DNA of 64,000 nucleotides from an uncultured Desulfovibrio sp. GTDB lineage: Bacteria; Desulfobacterota; Desulfovibrionia; Desulfovibrionales; Desulfovibrionaceae. Where the stretch lies: positions 62,001 to 126,000 of the forward strand of contig CAJXYU010000008.1 in assembly GCA_913063155.1 (NCBI GenBank), given 5' to 3'. The position numbers and the translations under genes are program-made. Of this stretch, positions 53,598 through 62,615 are shown piece after piece. How positions within the stretch are numbered: the first letter of the stretch is position 1; every line of letters starts with the position of its first letter. Under the pieces are notes generated by a model, which saw only the letters and a program-made list of their open reading frames with translations, ran no database searches and was not told where the DNA came from.

Positions 53598-54491
53598 ATG
53601 GCGAAGAACAACACGTCCGCGCTCCGGCCCCCGGCCTTCGGCTCGGACTTCACCTATTCCGTCCGCTGGAACCTGCTGCTCATCACCGTGGGGGCCTTCG
53701 TGGTCGCCTGGGGCACCAAGAGCCTTGCCGTGCCGCACAGCTTCATCCCCATCGGGGTCTTCGGTCTCGCCTCGCTGCTCTACTACGCAGGCGTGCCGCT
53801 GACCCCGGGCTGGATCAACCTCCTGCTGAACATCCCCCTTTTCGTATTCGCCTGGTTCAAGGTCAGCCGAAGATTCTTCTGGTACAGCGCCTATGCGGCA
53901 ACGGTCACGTCGCTGTTCTATGAATTCACCACCATTCCCGTCCACGTGGAAAACGAACTCTACGCCGCAGTGGCCTGCGGAGTGCTCATCGGATTCGGGG
54001 CCGGACTGGTGCTGCGCTCGCTGGGGTCGAACGGCGGACTTGACGTCGTCGCGGTCTACCTGCTCCAACGCCGCAACATCGGCATCGGCAGAGCGTACCT
54101 TACCTTCAACGGAGCCCTTTTTTGCCTGAGCCTGTTCCAACTTTCGGCGGACCTGGTCATCGCTTCGCTCATCGCGGCCTTCATCACTTCAGTGGTGGTG
54201 GACAAGACCCTGGCCATGTTCAGCCAACGCAAAGTGGTCTTCATCATCTCGGAAACGGCTCAGGCCATCGGCCGGGACATCATGACCGCCCTGAACCAGG
54301 GTGCCACTTTCCTGAGGGGAGTGGGAGCACGGTCGCACAAGGAGCGGAACGTACTCATGACCGTCATCGACAACGTGCAGCTCAAAAAACTGGAGGAAAT
54401 CACCTTCACGCACGACGAAAACGCCCTGTTCATCGTGGAGAACACCTTTTCGGTGATCGGCTCCACGTTTTCAAAACGAAAAATCTACTGA
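53598..54491 (+). CDS. YitT family membrane protein, copy 2
   Basis: This 297-residue protein parallels copy 1 at 46299: KSLAVPHSFIPIGVFG, LRSLGSNGGLDVVAVY in the membrane part and a C-terminal DUF2179 domain (GATFLRGVGARSHKERNVL). About six membrane segments. Both copies end IxGSxFxxxxxxxRKxY. Function unknown. Confidence 0.9.
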   Translation: MAKNNTSALRPPAFGSDFTYSVRWNLLLITVGAFVVAWGTKSLAVPHSFIPIGVFGLASLLYYAGVPLTPGWINLLLNIPLFVFAWFKVSRRFFWYSAYAATVTSLFYEFTTIPVHVENELYAAVACGVLIGFGAGLVLRSLGSNGGLDVVAVYLLQRRNIGIGRAYLTFNGALFCLSLFQLSADLVIASLIAAFITSVVVDKTLAMFSQRKVVFIISETAQAIGRDIMTALNQGATFLRGVGARSHKERNVLMTVIDNVQLKKLEEITFTHDENALFIVENTFSVIGSTFSKRKIY

Positions 54492-54495
54492 AATC

Positions 54496-54520
54496 AAAAG
54501 GCCGGTCAATCCGGCCTTTT
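54496..54520. terminator. Bidirectional intrinsic terminator
   Basis: AAAAGGCCGG-TCAAT-CCGGCCTTTT is a perfect 10-bp hairpin with A/T ends. It separates the convergent YitT copy 2 and the exported lysine-rich protein gene. Confidence 0.88.
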
Positions 54521-54522
54521 CA

Positions 54523-55098
54523 CTACTTTTTCCAGCCTTTGCCCTTGGACTTGGATTTCGACTTCCCCTTGCCCTTGAGGATCGGGCTCTCCTCCCCGGG
54601 CACTCCCTCGTCATCAGCGGGTGCACCTTTTTTGCCCTTCTCAACCTTTTTGTCTTTCTTTTTGACATTCGAGGCCGACCGCTTGCCCAGGGCCGAAGGA
54701 TGCACATCCAACTCCTTGGCAATGGCTCCCCAACCCTTGCCGGATTCGCGCATGGCCCGAATTTCCCCCTCGGGCCTGCCCGAGGCGTTCGACAAGGCCT
54801 TGATCTTGGAGCCGTCATAGGCCGCCCGGGATGATTCCAACTCCCTGGCCGCTTCCTGCTCCAAGGCCTCGGGCGTAACGCGGCCCATGGATTTCCCGGT
54901 GCGTTCCAGTATTTCAGGAGGCACTTCTCCCCGCTTGACGGCCTCATAGGTCTCCCGGGCCCTGTTGTAACGTTCCATGGCTTTGTTCACTTCCTCGAGC
55001 ACTTTGTCATCGGGATAGTGCTGTTGCGCCACGACAGGCATGACGGCCACCCCCGCCAATAACAGGAAAAGGGAGAAAAAGACGCTTTTTCCAAACAT
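54523..55098 (-). CDS. Exported protein with HTH-like segment and Lys-rich tail
   Basis: This 191-residue protein has a signal peptide (ending PVVAQQ) and a helical region (about 30-100). The segment EIRAMRESGKGWGAIAKELDVHPSALGK resembles a resolvase-type helix-turn-helix. It ends in a tail of Lys, Gly and Ser repeats. A DNA-binding-like motif on an exported protein is odd; it may bind nucleic acid or polyanions in the envelope, or the helices may be chance likeness. No family recognised. Confidence 0.75.
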   Translation of the reverse strand: MFGKSVFFSLFLLLAGVAVMPVVAQQHYPDDKVLEEVNKAMERYNRARETYEAVKRGEVPPEILERTGKSMGRVTPEALEQEAARELESSRAAYDGSKIKALSNASGRPEGEIRAMRESGKGWGAIAKELDVHPSALGKRSASNVKKKDKKVEKGKKGAPADDEGVPGEESPILKGKGKSKSKSKGKGWKK

Positions 55099-55178
55099 GG
55101 AAGGCCTCCTTGGTGCATGAACACACGAGGCCCACCATACATGGCAGGGGAAAAGAGGCTATTAGAAGTATGGAAAAA

Positions 55179-55895
55179 TCAGCTCATCTCCGGCTCGGAA
55201 CGCCAGGCGAACAAGGGTGTCAGAGGCGCGGCGTCCTCGAAGTCGATACGCATGGCCGAGAAGGCCCCCAGCCACGGCGGGTAGAAACGGTCATTGACAT
55301 GCTTCCAGGGAAAAGTGTCCTTCCAGGTGCTCACCGGACCTGGCAGCACGGAATGGGCGATGACCGGATGGAAGCCGGTGACGCGCCAAGCCATGTGACG
55401 CAACTCAAACCAGGAGAGCAGCTTGGCCCGGCTCATGGTTCCGGCCGACTTGCGCACATTGCGCCAGTAGTAGAGGGAGGCCTTGTTCAGAAAGCCGACG
55501 ATGACCCCCTTTTCGGCCACGCGGGCGGCCTCTCGAAGCATCCCTCTGGGATCATCGCAGAACTCGAGCACGCTCCAGAGAAAGACATATTCAAAGGAAT
55601 CGTCCTCAAAAGGAAGGTGGGAACCGTCGCCCTGATGCAGAGAGGCCCGGTGCCCGAACCGCTGTCGGGCGGCCTCGATCATGCTGGCGCTCTTGTCGAC
55701 TCCCGTGACGTCGAACCCCATCTGCCAGAGCATTTCCAGAAACAGGCCCGTGCCGCAGCCGATCTCCAGCAGGCGCTTGCGGCGACGCGGCCAGCCAGCC
55801 ACCACGGCCTGCAGCAGCCGGGCTTCGCGCTCCAGCGCGAAGCGGCCTTCGTCGGTGTCGAACCAGCTTTCATATCGTTCCGCATCCCAATACAT
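55179..55895 (-). CDS. SAM-dependent methyltransferase
   Basis: This 238-residue class I methyltransferase has motif I LLEIGCGTGLFLEML (GCGTG at 46-50), VTGVDKSASMIEAARQRF, and VFLWSVLEFCDDPRGMLREAARV. The fold is that of Methyltransf_11/UbiE-like enzymes. Substrate unknown. Confidence 0.9.
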   Translation of the reverse strand: MYWDAERYESWFDTDEGRFALEREARLLQAVVAGWPRRRKRLLEIGCGTGLFLEMLWQMGFDVTGVDKSASMIEAARQRFGHRASLHQGDGSHLPFEDDSFEYVFLWSVLEFCDDPRGMLREAARVAEKGVIVGFLNKASLYYWRNVRKSAGTMSRAKLLSWFELRHMAWRVTGFHPVIAHSVLPGPVSTWKDTFPWKHVNDRFYPPWLGAFSAMRIDFEDAAPLTPLFAWRSEPEMS

Positions 55896-56130
55896 TGCTT
55901 TCCGCCTTATCTCCGCAGGACTCTAGCCTGCTCATGCGGACATGGCAACGCAAGAAGAGAAAAACATTCCTTCGACATAGAAAAAAGAATAATTATACCA
56001 ACGGGCTTATGGTACGGCGGGCCACTGAGGGGGCCTTGGGAAAAACGGCCCTGCCCGGCCCTTTCCCCAGGCTCCCCGATACGCGAACGACCGCTTTCCC
56101 TTGAAACGCCCAATCACGCGGGCCTTTCAA
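55896..56130. other. Intergenic, nothing recognised
   Basis: No gene is supported. The stretch includes the methyltransferase promoter side and AT-rich words near 55970-56000. Short frames here look spurious. Confidence 0.4.
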
Positions 56131-56161
56131 CAAAAAACAAGGGGCAACACGATGCTGCCCC
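56131..56161 (-). terminator. Intrinsic terminator of an unassigned transcript
   Basis: On the minus strand GGGGCAGCATCGTGTTGCCCC is followed by TTGTTTTTTG. No recognised gene ends here, so it argues for a minus-strand RNA from further up. Confidence 0.75.
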
Positions 56162-56600
56162 CTGCCAAAGCTATAACCCTGCCAATGAACCGGGCTTGCG
56201 CCCTGGTTATTACAATTAATCCAGTCTGTGTTTTCCATGCCGCCCGCAGCCCCAACGGCAGCGTACGGCAGAGCATCACATGACAGTCGTGTCTCTTGTC
56301 TGGATGTCTCCTCCTTAACCCGTTTTGAGCGTTACTGGAACCGGCCGCCGCACCATGCGACTCAACCGGGAGCCGGGCGGTTCTGGCGAACAAGTTGGAA
56401 AACGATTGTCGGAACGTTTGTATCAACTCTCTCCACATTCGCCAGCCGCGCCTGGTCACGGCACTCCTTTAGCAACAGGCGTGACAAGTTTTTAAAAAGC
56501 AAAAATTACAGCATGATAAAGAGAAGAATACAGCATATCATGCTGAATTCACATCCAAACAAGTGAAACTTACTGCACAGAACTGCGCAGGAAAAGAGTA
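56162..56600 (-). other. Unassigned minus-strand transcription unit (sRNA or small ORF)
   Basis: Between the fmt terminator and the terminator at 56131 there is no recognised gene. AAAGGAG precedes a GTG at 56459 on the minus strand, but that frame runs through the terminator hairpin and has no familiar sequence. Upstream lie CAGCATATCATGCTG (56531-56545, inverted repeat) and CAGCATGAT (56509), 22 bases apart, like operator half-sites. The transcript could be a regulatory RNA or a small or decayed gene. Confidence 0.4.
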
Positions 56601-56623
56601 GGAAATTGCACTGCGAACAACAT

Positions 56624-56660
56624 AAAAAAAGCCCCGTACGCAACGCGCATACAGGGCCTT
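56624..56660 (-). terminator. Intrinsic terminator of fmt
   Basis: On the minus strand GCCCTGTATGCGCG...CGCGTTGCGTACGGGGC folds and is followed by TTTTTTTATG. It lies 21 bases after the fmt stop. Confidence 0.85.
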
Positions 56661-56680
56661 GTTTCACAAAAAAAAGTTCG

Positions 56681-57640
56681 TTAGTCCTTGCAGTCCTTCA
56701 TATAGCCGCAGACAAAGGATTCGGCGGTCATGGCCTTTTTGCCCTCGGGTTTGACCTCCGGGGTCAGATAGACCTTGTCGGCGGTGGTGACGGCCAGCTT
56801 GCCGCCAATCTCGCCGATGATGGTGCCGGGGGCGATAGCCCCGGAATCGTCCGCCCCCACTTCTCCGGGAACGACGTTGAGCCGAATCTTCCTGCCGGAC
56901 TCGTTGACCCACTGAAAGTATGCACCGGGCCATGGGTACATGGCCCGGATCTGGTTGTGAATCTGTTCGGCAGGCCGGTTCCAGTCGATCTCCCCCTCCT
57001 GCTTGCTGAGCTTCTTGGCGTAGGAGGCCAACGAGTCGTCCTGTTCCTTCAGTTCGTATGCGCCGGTCTTGAGCCGGGACAAAGCCTCCACGATGCACGC
57101 GCCGCCGAGTTCGGCCAGTTCGTCGTGAATCCGTCCGGCGTGGTCGTTATGACCGATGCGCAGGGCGCGCATGACCATGACCGGGCCGGTATCGAGGCCC
57201 GCTTCCATCTTCATGATGCTGATGCCGGTGACGATCTCGCCGTCCTGAATGCAGCGTTGGATGGGGGCCGCTCCCCGATACTTGGGCAGCAGCGAGGCAT
57301 GCACGTTGAGCGGCATGCACTTGGGGACGTCCAGCACGGATTGCGGCAGGATCAGGCCATAGGCGGCCACCACAAGCACATCAGGCTCAAGCGCGGCCAG
57401 CTCGTCCACGTCCTTCTGCTCCTTGAAGTTGACCGGCTGGAAGACATCAATGCCGTTTTCCAGTGCCACCCCCTTGACCGGCGACGGCTTGCACTGGCGG
57501 CCTCGGCCGCAGGGACGGTCCGGTTGGGTATAGACCGCAACGACTTCGCACTCGTCCGAAGCGATCAGGGCGCGCAGACTCTCGGCCGCGAAATCGGGCG
57601 TGCCCATGAAAACAACACGCGGTTTGCCTTGCTCACCCAT
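56681..57640 (-). CDS. fmt: Methionyl-tRNA formyltransferase
   Basis: This 319-residue enzyme formylates initiator Met-tRNA. It has FMGTPDFAAESL at the start, the catalytic/folate NVHASLLPKYRGAAPI, and a complete C-terminal OB-like domain. A GGGGG site precedes the ATG. It lies nine bases after def. Confidence 0.97.
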   Translation of the reverse strand: MGEQGKPRVVFMGTPDFAAESLRALIASDECEVVAVYTQPDRPCGRGRQCKPSPVKGVALENGIDVFQPVNFKEQKDVDELAALEPDVLVVAAYGLILPQSVLDVPKCMPLNVHASLLPKYRGAAPIQRCIQDGEIVTGISIMKMEAGLDTGPVMVMRALRIGHNDHAGRIHDELAELGGACIVEALSRLKTGAYELKEQDDSLASYAKKLSKQEGEIDWNRPAEQIHNQIRAMYPWPGAYFQWVNESGRKIRLNVVPGEVGADDSGAIAPGTIIGEIGGKLAVTTADKVYLTPEVKPEGKKAMTAESFVCGYMKDCKD

Positions 57641-57649
57641 GATTGCCCC

Positions 57650-58144
57650 CTATGCCCACTTCTTGGCCTTCTTGCGGTACATGGCCTTTTTCAGGTTGCT
57701 GGAGCGGTCCACGATGGTCACGCCGTCCAGGTGGTCTATCTCGTGCTGAAGGATGATGGCCAGATAGTCCTCGACCTCCATGCAGATCTCCTTGCCTTCA
57801 CGGTCGAGAGCCTTGACCGAAATCTTCTGGGAGCGTTTGACCTTGCCCGTGAATTCCGGACAGCTCAGGCAGCCCTCCTCGGAATCCACCTGACCCTCGC
57901 AGGACGTGATCTCAGGATTGATCATCACCATCAGATCACCACGTTCCTTGGGACCGGTCTGGTCCACGCAGATCAGGCGGATGGATTCGCCCACCTGCGG
58001 GGCGGCCAGGCCAACGCCCTCATCCTCATACATGGTCTCGATCATGTTTTCGATCAACTCCTGCAATTCGGGAGTGATCTCTTCAATGGCTTTGGCCTTT
58101 TCCGCCAGCACGGGTTGCGGCCACTTGCATATTTCCAGCTTCAT
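57650..58144 (-). CDS. def: Peptide deformylase
   Basis: This 164-residue metalloenzyme removes the N-formyl group from new proteins. All three motifs are present: GVGLAAPQVG, EGCLSCPE (metal Cys) and LQHEIDHLDG (HExxH). It is in an operon with fmt, and a palindromic repeat separates it from aspS. Confidence 0.97.
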   Translation of the reverse strand: MKLEICKWPQPVLAEKAKAIEEITPELQELIENMIETMYEDEGVGLAAPQVGESIRLICVDQTGPKERGDLMVMINPEITSCEGQVDSEEGCLSCPEFTGKVKRSQKISVKALDREGKEICMEVEDYLAIILQHEIDHLDGVTIVDRSSNLKKAMYRKKAKKWA

Positions 58145-58159
58145 GTTGGACTCCGGTTA

Positions 58160-58218
58160 CTGGGGAAAGGGGAGAAGGAAACCTTTCGTGAAAGGTTGTC
58201 CCCCTCCCCTTTCCCCAG
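58160..58218. repeat. Long imperfect palindrome (REP-like)
   Basis: CTGGGGAAAGGGGAG and CTCCCCTTTCCCCAG make a perfect 15-bp outer stem around AACCTTTCGTGAAAGGTT. It lies 15 bases upstream of def. Similar elements recur in Desulfovibrio genomes; it may affect mRNA stability or be a small mobile element. Confidence 0.75.
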
Positions 58219-58351
58219 ACCCCTGTCCCCTCACCCTTTCAAAGCTTTCTGATGATCGCTTCGCGATGGTGGGACAGCGGTCCGTTTATATTTATTGTTA
58301 CCCCACTCCACGTCGCGCGCGGCGTCTCCAAAAAATTTTGAAGTTGGGGGT
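58219..58351. other. Spacer between palindrome and aspS terminator
   Basis: A non-coding stretch without recognised motifs. It may hold the promoter of def-fmt. Confidence 0.4.
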
Positions 58352-58389
58352 CCGGGGGAAGAAACTTTTGAAAAAGTTTCTTCCCCCGG
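58352..58389 (-). terminator. Intrinsic terminator of aspS
   Basis: CCGGGGGAAGAAACTTT and AAAGTTTCTTCCCCCGG form a 17-bp perfect stem just after the aspS stop. The stem is unusually long and the U-tract is not adjacent; it may be a repeat element serving as a terminator. Confidence 0.7.
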
Positions 58390-58400
58390 GGCATATTGAT

Positions 58401-60224
58401 TTATTCCTGCACTTTCTCGCGCAGGCGGATGCCCAGTTCGCGAAGCTGCGAGCTGGCCACTTCGCCGGGCGCTTCGGTCATCAGGCAGGTGGCCTTCTGC
58501 GTTTTCGGGAACGCGATAACGTCGCGAATGGACTTGGCGCCGCACAGAATCATGATAAGTCTGTCCAGGCCGAAGGCAATACCGCCGTGGGGCGGCGCAC
58601 CGAACTTGAGGGCGTCCATGAGAAAACCGAACTTCTCGCGCGCTTCCTCTTCGTCGATGCCCAGAGCCTTGAACATGACCTCCTGCTGCTCCGGAGTATG
58701 AATGCGGATGGAACCGCCTCCCACCTCGTAGCCGTTGAGCACCAGATCGTAGGCCCGAGCCAGGGCGTTGCCCGGATCGGACGCCAGGGTCTTCATCTGG
58801 TCCGGCTGGGCCGAGGTGAAGGGATGGTGACGGGCCACGTAGCGCTTTTCGTCGGCGTCGTACTCCAGCAGCGGGAAATCGGTCACCCACAGGGGGGCAA
58901 ACGCGGACTCGTCGATGAGCTCAAAACGCTCGCCCATCTTCACGCGCAGGTTGCCCAGCGCGGTATTGGCGATGTCCGCCTGACCGGCCTGGAAAAAGAG
59001 GATGTCGCCCGGCTCGAGCTGAACGCGTTCCTGCAGCCTGACCTTTTCGTCGTCCGAGAAGAACTTGACGATGGGCGATTGCCACTCGCCGTCTTCCTTG
59101 ACCTTGATCCAGGCCAGGCCCTTGGAGCCATAGATCTCAACAAACTTGGTGAACTCGTCGATCTCCTTGCGGGAGAGCACTGCGCCGCCGGGCACCTTCA
59201 TGACTTTGACCAGCTCGGCAGCGGCAAAGACCTTGAAGCCGCCGCCCTGGAAGATATCGGTCACTTCCACGAGCTTGAGATCGAAGCGCACGTCCGGCTT
59301 GTCCACGCCGTAGTCACGGATGGCTTCGGCGTAGGTCATACGCGGGAACGGCGCGGGCAGTTCCATGCCCAGGGTGTCCTTGAACATGGAGGTGACCAGA
59401 CCTTCGGCCATGCCCTGGATGAGATCCTCGTCGGCAAAGCTCATTTCGATGTCGATCTGGGTGAACTCGGGTTGACGATCGGCGCGCAGGTCTTCGTCGC
59501 GGAAGCACTTGACGATCTGGAAATACTTGTCCAGGCCGGAGACCATGAGCATCTGCTTGAACAACTGCGGGGACTGCGGCAAGGCGTAGAACTGGCCCTG
59601 AGTCACTCGGCTGGGAACCAGGAAGTCGCGCGCGCCCTCGGGGGTGGACTTGGTCAGCACCGGAGTTTCCACTTCCAGGAAGCCGAGGTTGTCCAGATAG
59701 CGGCGCGCGGATTGGGCGGCCTTGTTGCGCAGGATGAAATTCTTGGCCAGGGCCGGACGGCGCAAGTCCAGAAAACGGTACTTGAGACGTAGGTTCTCAC
59801 CGGCTTCCACGCGGTCCTCGATGGGGAACGGCGGGGTGTCGGAAGTGTTGAGCAGCTTGTACTCGTCCACGACCACCTCGATCTCGCCGGTAACCAGATT
59901 GGCGTTGGTCATGCCCTCGGGTCGCGGGCCCACAGTGCCCTTGATGGCCAGCACATATTCCGAGCGCAGGGCATGGGCGCGCTCATGCACATCCGCGTTG
60001 TGCTCGGGACTGAAGACCACCTGGGTCAGCCCCTCACGGTCGCGCAGGTCGATGAAAATCAGGCCGCCGTGATCGCGCCGGAACTGCACCCAGCCCATAA
60101 GCGTGACCTGCTCGCCGATGTTGGACGCATTGAGTTCATTGTTGTGGTGGGTGCGTCGCCAACCACCCAAATCCTCAATGATCCGGTATTCATCGTAATC
60201 GCGTTCTTCCATATGCTCAGACAT
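58401..60224 (-). CDS. aspS: Aspartate--tRNA ligase
   Basis: This 607-residue class II synthetase has an N-terminal OB-fold (GWVQFRRDHGGLIFIDLRD), the motif 2 FRDEDLRADRQPEFTQID, a bacterial GAD insertion and motif 3 GGIAFGLDRL. Length is typical of bacterial AspRS. AAGGAG precedes the ATG at 60224. Whether it also charges tRNA-Asn cannot be told by eye. Confidence 0.98.
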   Translation of the reverse strand: MSEHMEERDYDEYRIIEDLGGWRRTHHNNELNASNIGEQVTLMGWVQFRRDHGGLIFIDLRDREGLTQVVFSPEHNADVHERAHALRSEYVLAIKGTVGPRPEGMTNANLVTGEIEVVVDEYKLLNTSDTPPFPIEDRVEAGENLRLKYRFLDLRRPALAKNFILRNKAAQSARRYLDNLGFLEVETPVLTKSTPEGARDFLVPSRVTQGQFYALPQSPQLFKQMLMVSGLDKYFQIVKCFRDEDLRADRQPEFTQIDIEMSFADEDLIQGMAEGLVTSMFKDTLGMELPAPFPRMTYAEAIRDYGVDKPDVRFDLKLVEVTDIFQGGGFKVFAAAELVKVMKVPGGAVLSRKEIDEFTKFVEIYGSKGLAWIKVKEDGEWQSPIVKFFSDDEKVRLQERVQLEPGDILFFQAGQADIANTALGNLRVKMGERFELIDESAFAPLWVTDFPLLEYDADEKRYVARHHPFTSAQPDQMKTLASDPGNALARAYDLVLNGYEVGGGSIRIHTPEQQEVMFKALGIDEEEAREKFGFLMDALKFGAPPHGGIAFGLDRLIMILCGAKSIRDVIAFPKTQKATCLMTEAPGEVASSQLRELGIRLREKVQE

Positions 60225-60288
60225 TGCTGCTCCTTATTGTGCCTCTGCGCCGCCGTTTCCGTTGCCGAACCGACTGCGGCGAACTCAG

Positions 60289-61530
60289 CTAGAGGCCCTT
60301 GAGATATTCTTCTCGTGTTGTCGTATATTGTTCGGCGTCTCCGATCATGTCCTTGATCGTGACGGTTCCGTTTTCGAATTCATCCTGACCGATGATCAAA
60401 CAGGCCTTTGCGCCGGACTTGTTGGCGGCGCGCATGCGGCTCTTCATGGAGCCGCCGCCGTAGCTCACGTCACCGCGCTGCCCCTTTTCCCGCAGTTGCT
60501 GCGCAAAGAGCATGGCCGCATTGGCCGCGTCCTTTTCAACCACGGCGAGATAGAAATCCGGGGCTGGAGTTTTCAGGTCACCCAACAGTAGAGCCAATCG
60601 CTCCATGCCGCAGGCGAAACCGGTGCCGGGACAGTCCGGGCCGCCCAGGTTCCTGACCAGGCCGTCATACCGGCCGCCGCCCGCCACCGCGGTCTGAGAG
60701 CCGATGTCGTTGCTGGTCACTTCGTACGTGGTGCGCACGTAGTAGTCCAGGCCGCGTACCAGACGGGGATTGAGGACATATTCCACGTCCGCGCCGTCCA
60801 GCACGGACTTCACATCCGCAAAATGCTGTTCGCACTCCCCGCAGAGATGATCCGAAATGTTCGGGGCGTCCTTGACCAATTCCTTGCAGGCCGGGACCTT
60901 GCAATCGAGCACGCGCATGGGATTGGTGTCGATGCGACGACGGCAGTCCTCACAAAACTCCTCCCTGTTCCTGCTCTTGTAGTATTCGGTCAACGCCTGC
61001 CGGTACATGGGGCGACATTCGTGACAGCCCAGCGAGTTGAGCTCCACCGTCAGCTTCTTGAGGCCGATCTCGTTCAGGAACGTGGCCAGCATGAGAATGA
61101 GCTCGGCGTCGGCCTGTGACTCGGGCGCGCCGAAGATCTCCACATCCAGCTGGTGGAACTGGCGCAGACGGCCCTTTTGCGGCCGCTCATAACGAAACAT
61201 GGGGCCGGTGCAGAAATATTTGCTGACCCTGCCGGGCTGGTGCTCCTTGGACTCGATGAAGGCGCGGACCATACCGGCGGTGGCCTCGGGGCGCATGGTC
61301 AGCGAGCGACCCTTACGGTCCGGGAAGGTGTACATTTCCTTGCCCACCACATCGGTATCCTCGCCGATGGACTTCTGGAACAGCTCGGTCTTTTCCAGAA
61401 CCGGAGTACGCAGTTCGCCGAAACCGTAACGGCCGAACACCTCACGCGCGGTGTTTTCAAGAAAGGTGAAAACATCCGCGTCCTTGGCGAACATGTCCGC
61501 AAAACCTTTGATCTTTTGTATTTTCGACAT
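60289..61530 (-). CDS. hisS: Histidine--tRNA ligase
   Basis: This 413-residue class II synthetase has KIQKIKGFADMF at the start, motif 2 MFRYERPQKGRLRQFHQLD, LVRGLDYYVRTTYEV and GGGRYDGLV (histidine site), and a C-terminal anticodon-binding domain. The ATG at 61530 is preferred over a TTG 12 bases upstream. It lies 64 bases before aspS. Confidence 0.98.
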   Translation of the reverse strand: MSKIQKIKGFADMFAKDADVFTFLENTAREVFGRYGFGELRTPVLEKTELFQKSIGEDTDVVGKEMYTFPDRKGRSLTMRPEATAGMVRAFIESKEHQPGRVSKYFCTGPMFRYERPQKGRLRQFHQLDVEIFGAPESQADAELILMLATFLNEIGLKKLTVELNSLGCHECRPMYRQALTEYYKSRNREEFCEDCRRRIDTNPMRVLDCKVPACKELVKDAPNISDHLCGECEQHFADVKSVLDGADVEYVLNPRLVRGLDYYVRTTYEVTSNDIGSQTAVAGGGRYDGLVRNLGGPDCPGTGFACGMERLALLLGDLKTPAPDFYLAVVEKDAANAAMLFAQQLREKGQRGDVSYGGGSMKSRMRAANKSGAKACLIIGQDEFENGTVTIKDMIGDAEQYTTTREEYLKGL

Positions 61531-61706
61531 CAGTGAATCCAATACATAATTATTATTGTGGTGCGGGAAACGGTTTTGGTTATGCTATCCGGGGGGGATT
61601 GTCAAAGGAAGGTGAAGCCGGGCGACTGAGGCGGGCGCCGGAAAACCGGTTCGGAAACCCGCACACGCATCATACCACAATGCCGGTAAACCATCTGCAA
61701 TCCGGC
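61531..61706. promoter_or_regulatory. hisS promoter region
   Basis: This AT-rich gap upstream of hisS carries no gene. ATTATTATTGTGG words near 61545 may belong to the promoter. Confidence 0.4.
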
Positions 61707-62615
61707 TCACCGGCATCCCGCAAGACACCCATTGAACAACCTCAACACTTTCTCGTCCCTGTCGAGCCTGATGCGTGCCGGGCGACTCAATTCCACATGA
61801 ATGAATCCGCCCTGCCCGGCATCACGCAAAACCCTGCCGGTGACATTGGTCCGTGCTCCCAATTCGCCAACCCCGTCGGGATAAGTGCAGGTCGAAAACT
61901 GCATGTCGTCAGCAAGACGGTCCGCAACCCGCTTCGCCGCCGGGAGCAGATCCAGTTGCCCGGAGCTGACGATTATATCGGCCTTCCGTCCCTCCGACGT
62001 CGTTCGGTTTCTGCGGGCGAACCCGTGCAGCTGAACAACCCTTGGCGAGTCCGTCTGCCCGGCAATGGCCTGCGATAGCGCTGTGAAATAAGTGCCGTTC
62101 AAATGGGCAAGATCCTGATTCAGCCTGACTTCCTTTTCAAAGACATACCGCTTTCCCGTATTGAGCGCCGTCAAAAGGAAACCACCTTGCTCCGCCAGCT
62201 TGAGCGCAATACGGCCCGTCAACACATCCGTGAACGAATGGGGGGCCATGAGATACACCGGAGCAGATGCAGCACTGCAATGGATATAAAAACCTCGACC
62301 GGTTTTCCTGTCGCTTTTCTCACGTATGATGGTCAGTTCATTGCCTCCGAGCCGTACAGGGAGCATTTCCATGTGGAGCGACTCAAGCGCATCGGCGAAT
62401 GCCGCGGTATCCTTTTGCCCGGCAAGCAGAAGTTCAAAGAGTCGCTGGGCTTCGGCGAGTTCCCGCTGCGACGGCATGACGAATTCCCCATCGGAAGCAG
62501 CCTCCCGAAAAAACGGTTCGAGAGATTGCCCCCGAGCAGAAGAGATGGAGCACGTCATACAGAAAACAAACACAAAATGCAGAGACACAACGTGAATCAT
62601 GCTGCACAACTTCAC
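61707..62615 (-). CDS. Exported protein of unknown function, amidohydrolase-like pattern
   Basis: This 302-residue protein has a signal peptide (about 1-30, ending SSARG). The GTG at 62615, seven bases after AAGGAG, is chosen as start. The mature part has spaced histidines (MAPHSFTD, NQDLAHLNGTYF, VVQLHGFAR) and DIIVSSG, a spacing like zinc-dependent amidohydrolases or carboxypeptidase-fold enzymes. The family is not recognised. It is divergent from ilvD. Confidence 0.75.
   Translation of the reverse strand: MKLCSMIHVVSLHFVFVFCMTCSISSARGQSLEPFFREAASDGEFVMPSQRELAEAQRLFELLLAGQKDTAAFADALESLHMEMLPVRLGGNELTIIREKSDRKTGRGFYIHCSAASAPVYLMAPHSFTDVLTGRIALKLAEQGGFLLTALNTGKRYVFEKEVRLNQDLAHLNGTYFTALSQAIAGQTDSPRVVQLHGFARRNRTTSEGRKADIIVSSGQLDLLPAAKRVADRLADDMQFSTCTYPDGVGELGARTNVTGRVLRDAGQGGFIHVELSRPARIRLDRDEKVLRLFNGCLAGCR

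Noticed and set aside
56127-56459. 110-codon minus-strand ORF with a good ribosome site
   Set aside because: The frame reads through the terminator hairpin and stops only after the U-run, which makes it unlikely to be a complete real gene; kept only as part of an unassigned transcript.
57906-59792. 628-codon plus-strand frame
   Set aside because: Antisense to def and aspS, both certain genes; it also crosses the palindrome and terminator between them.
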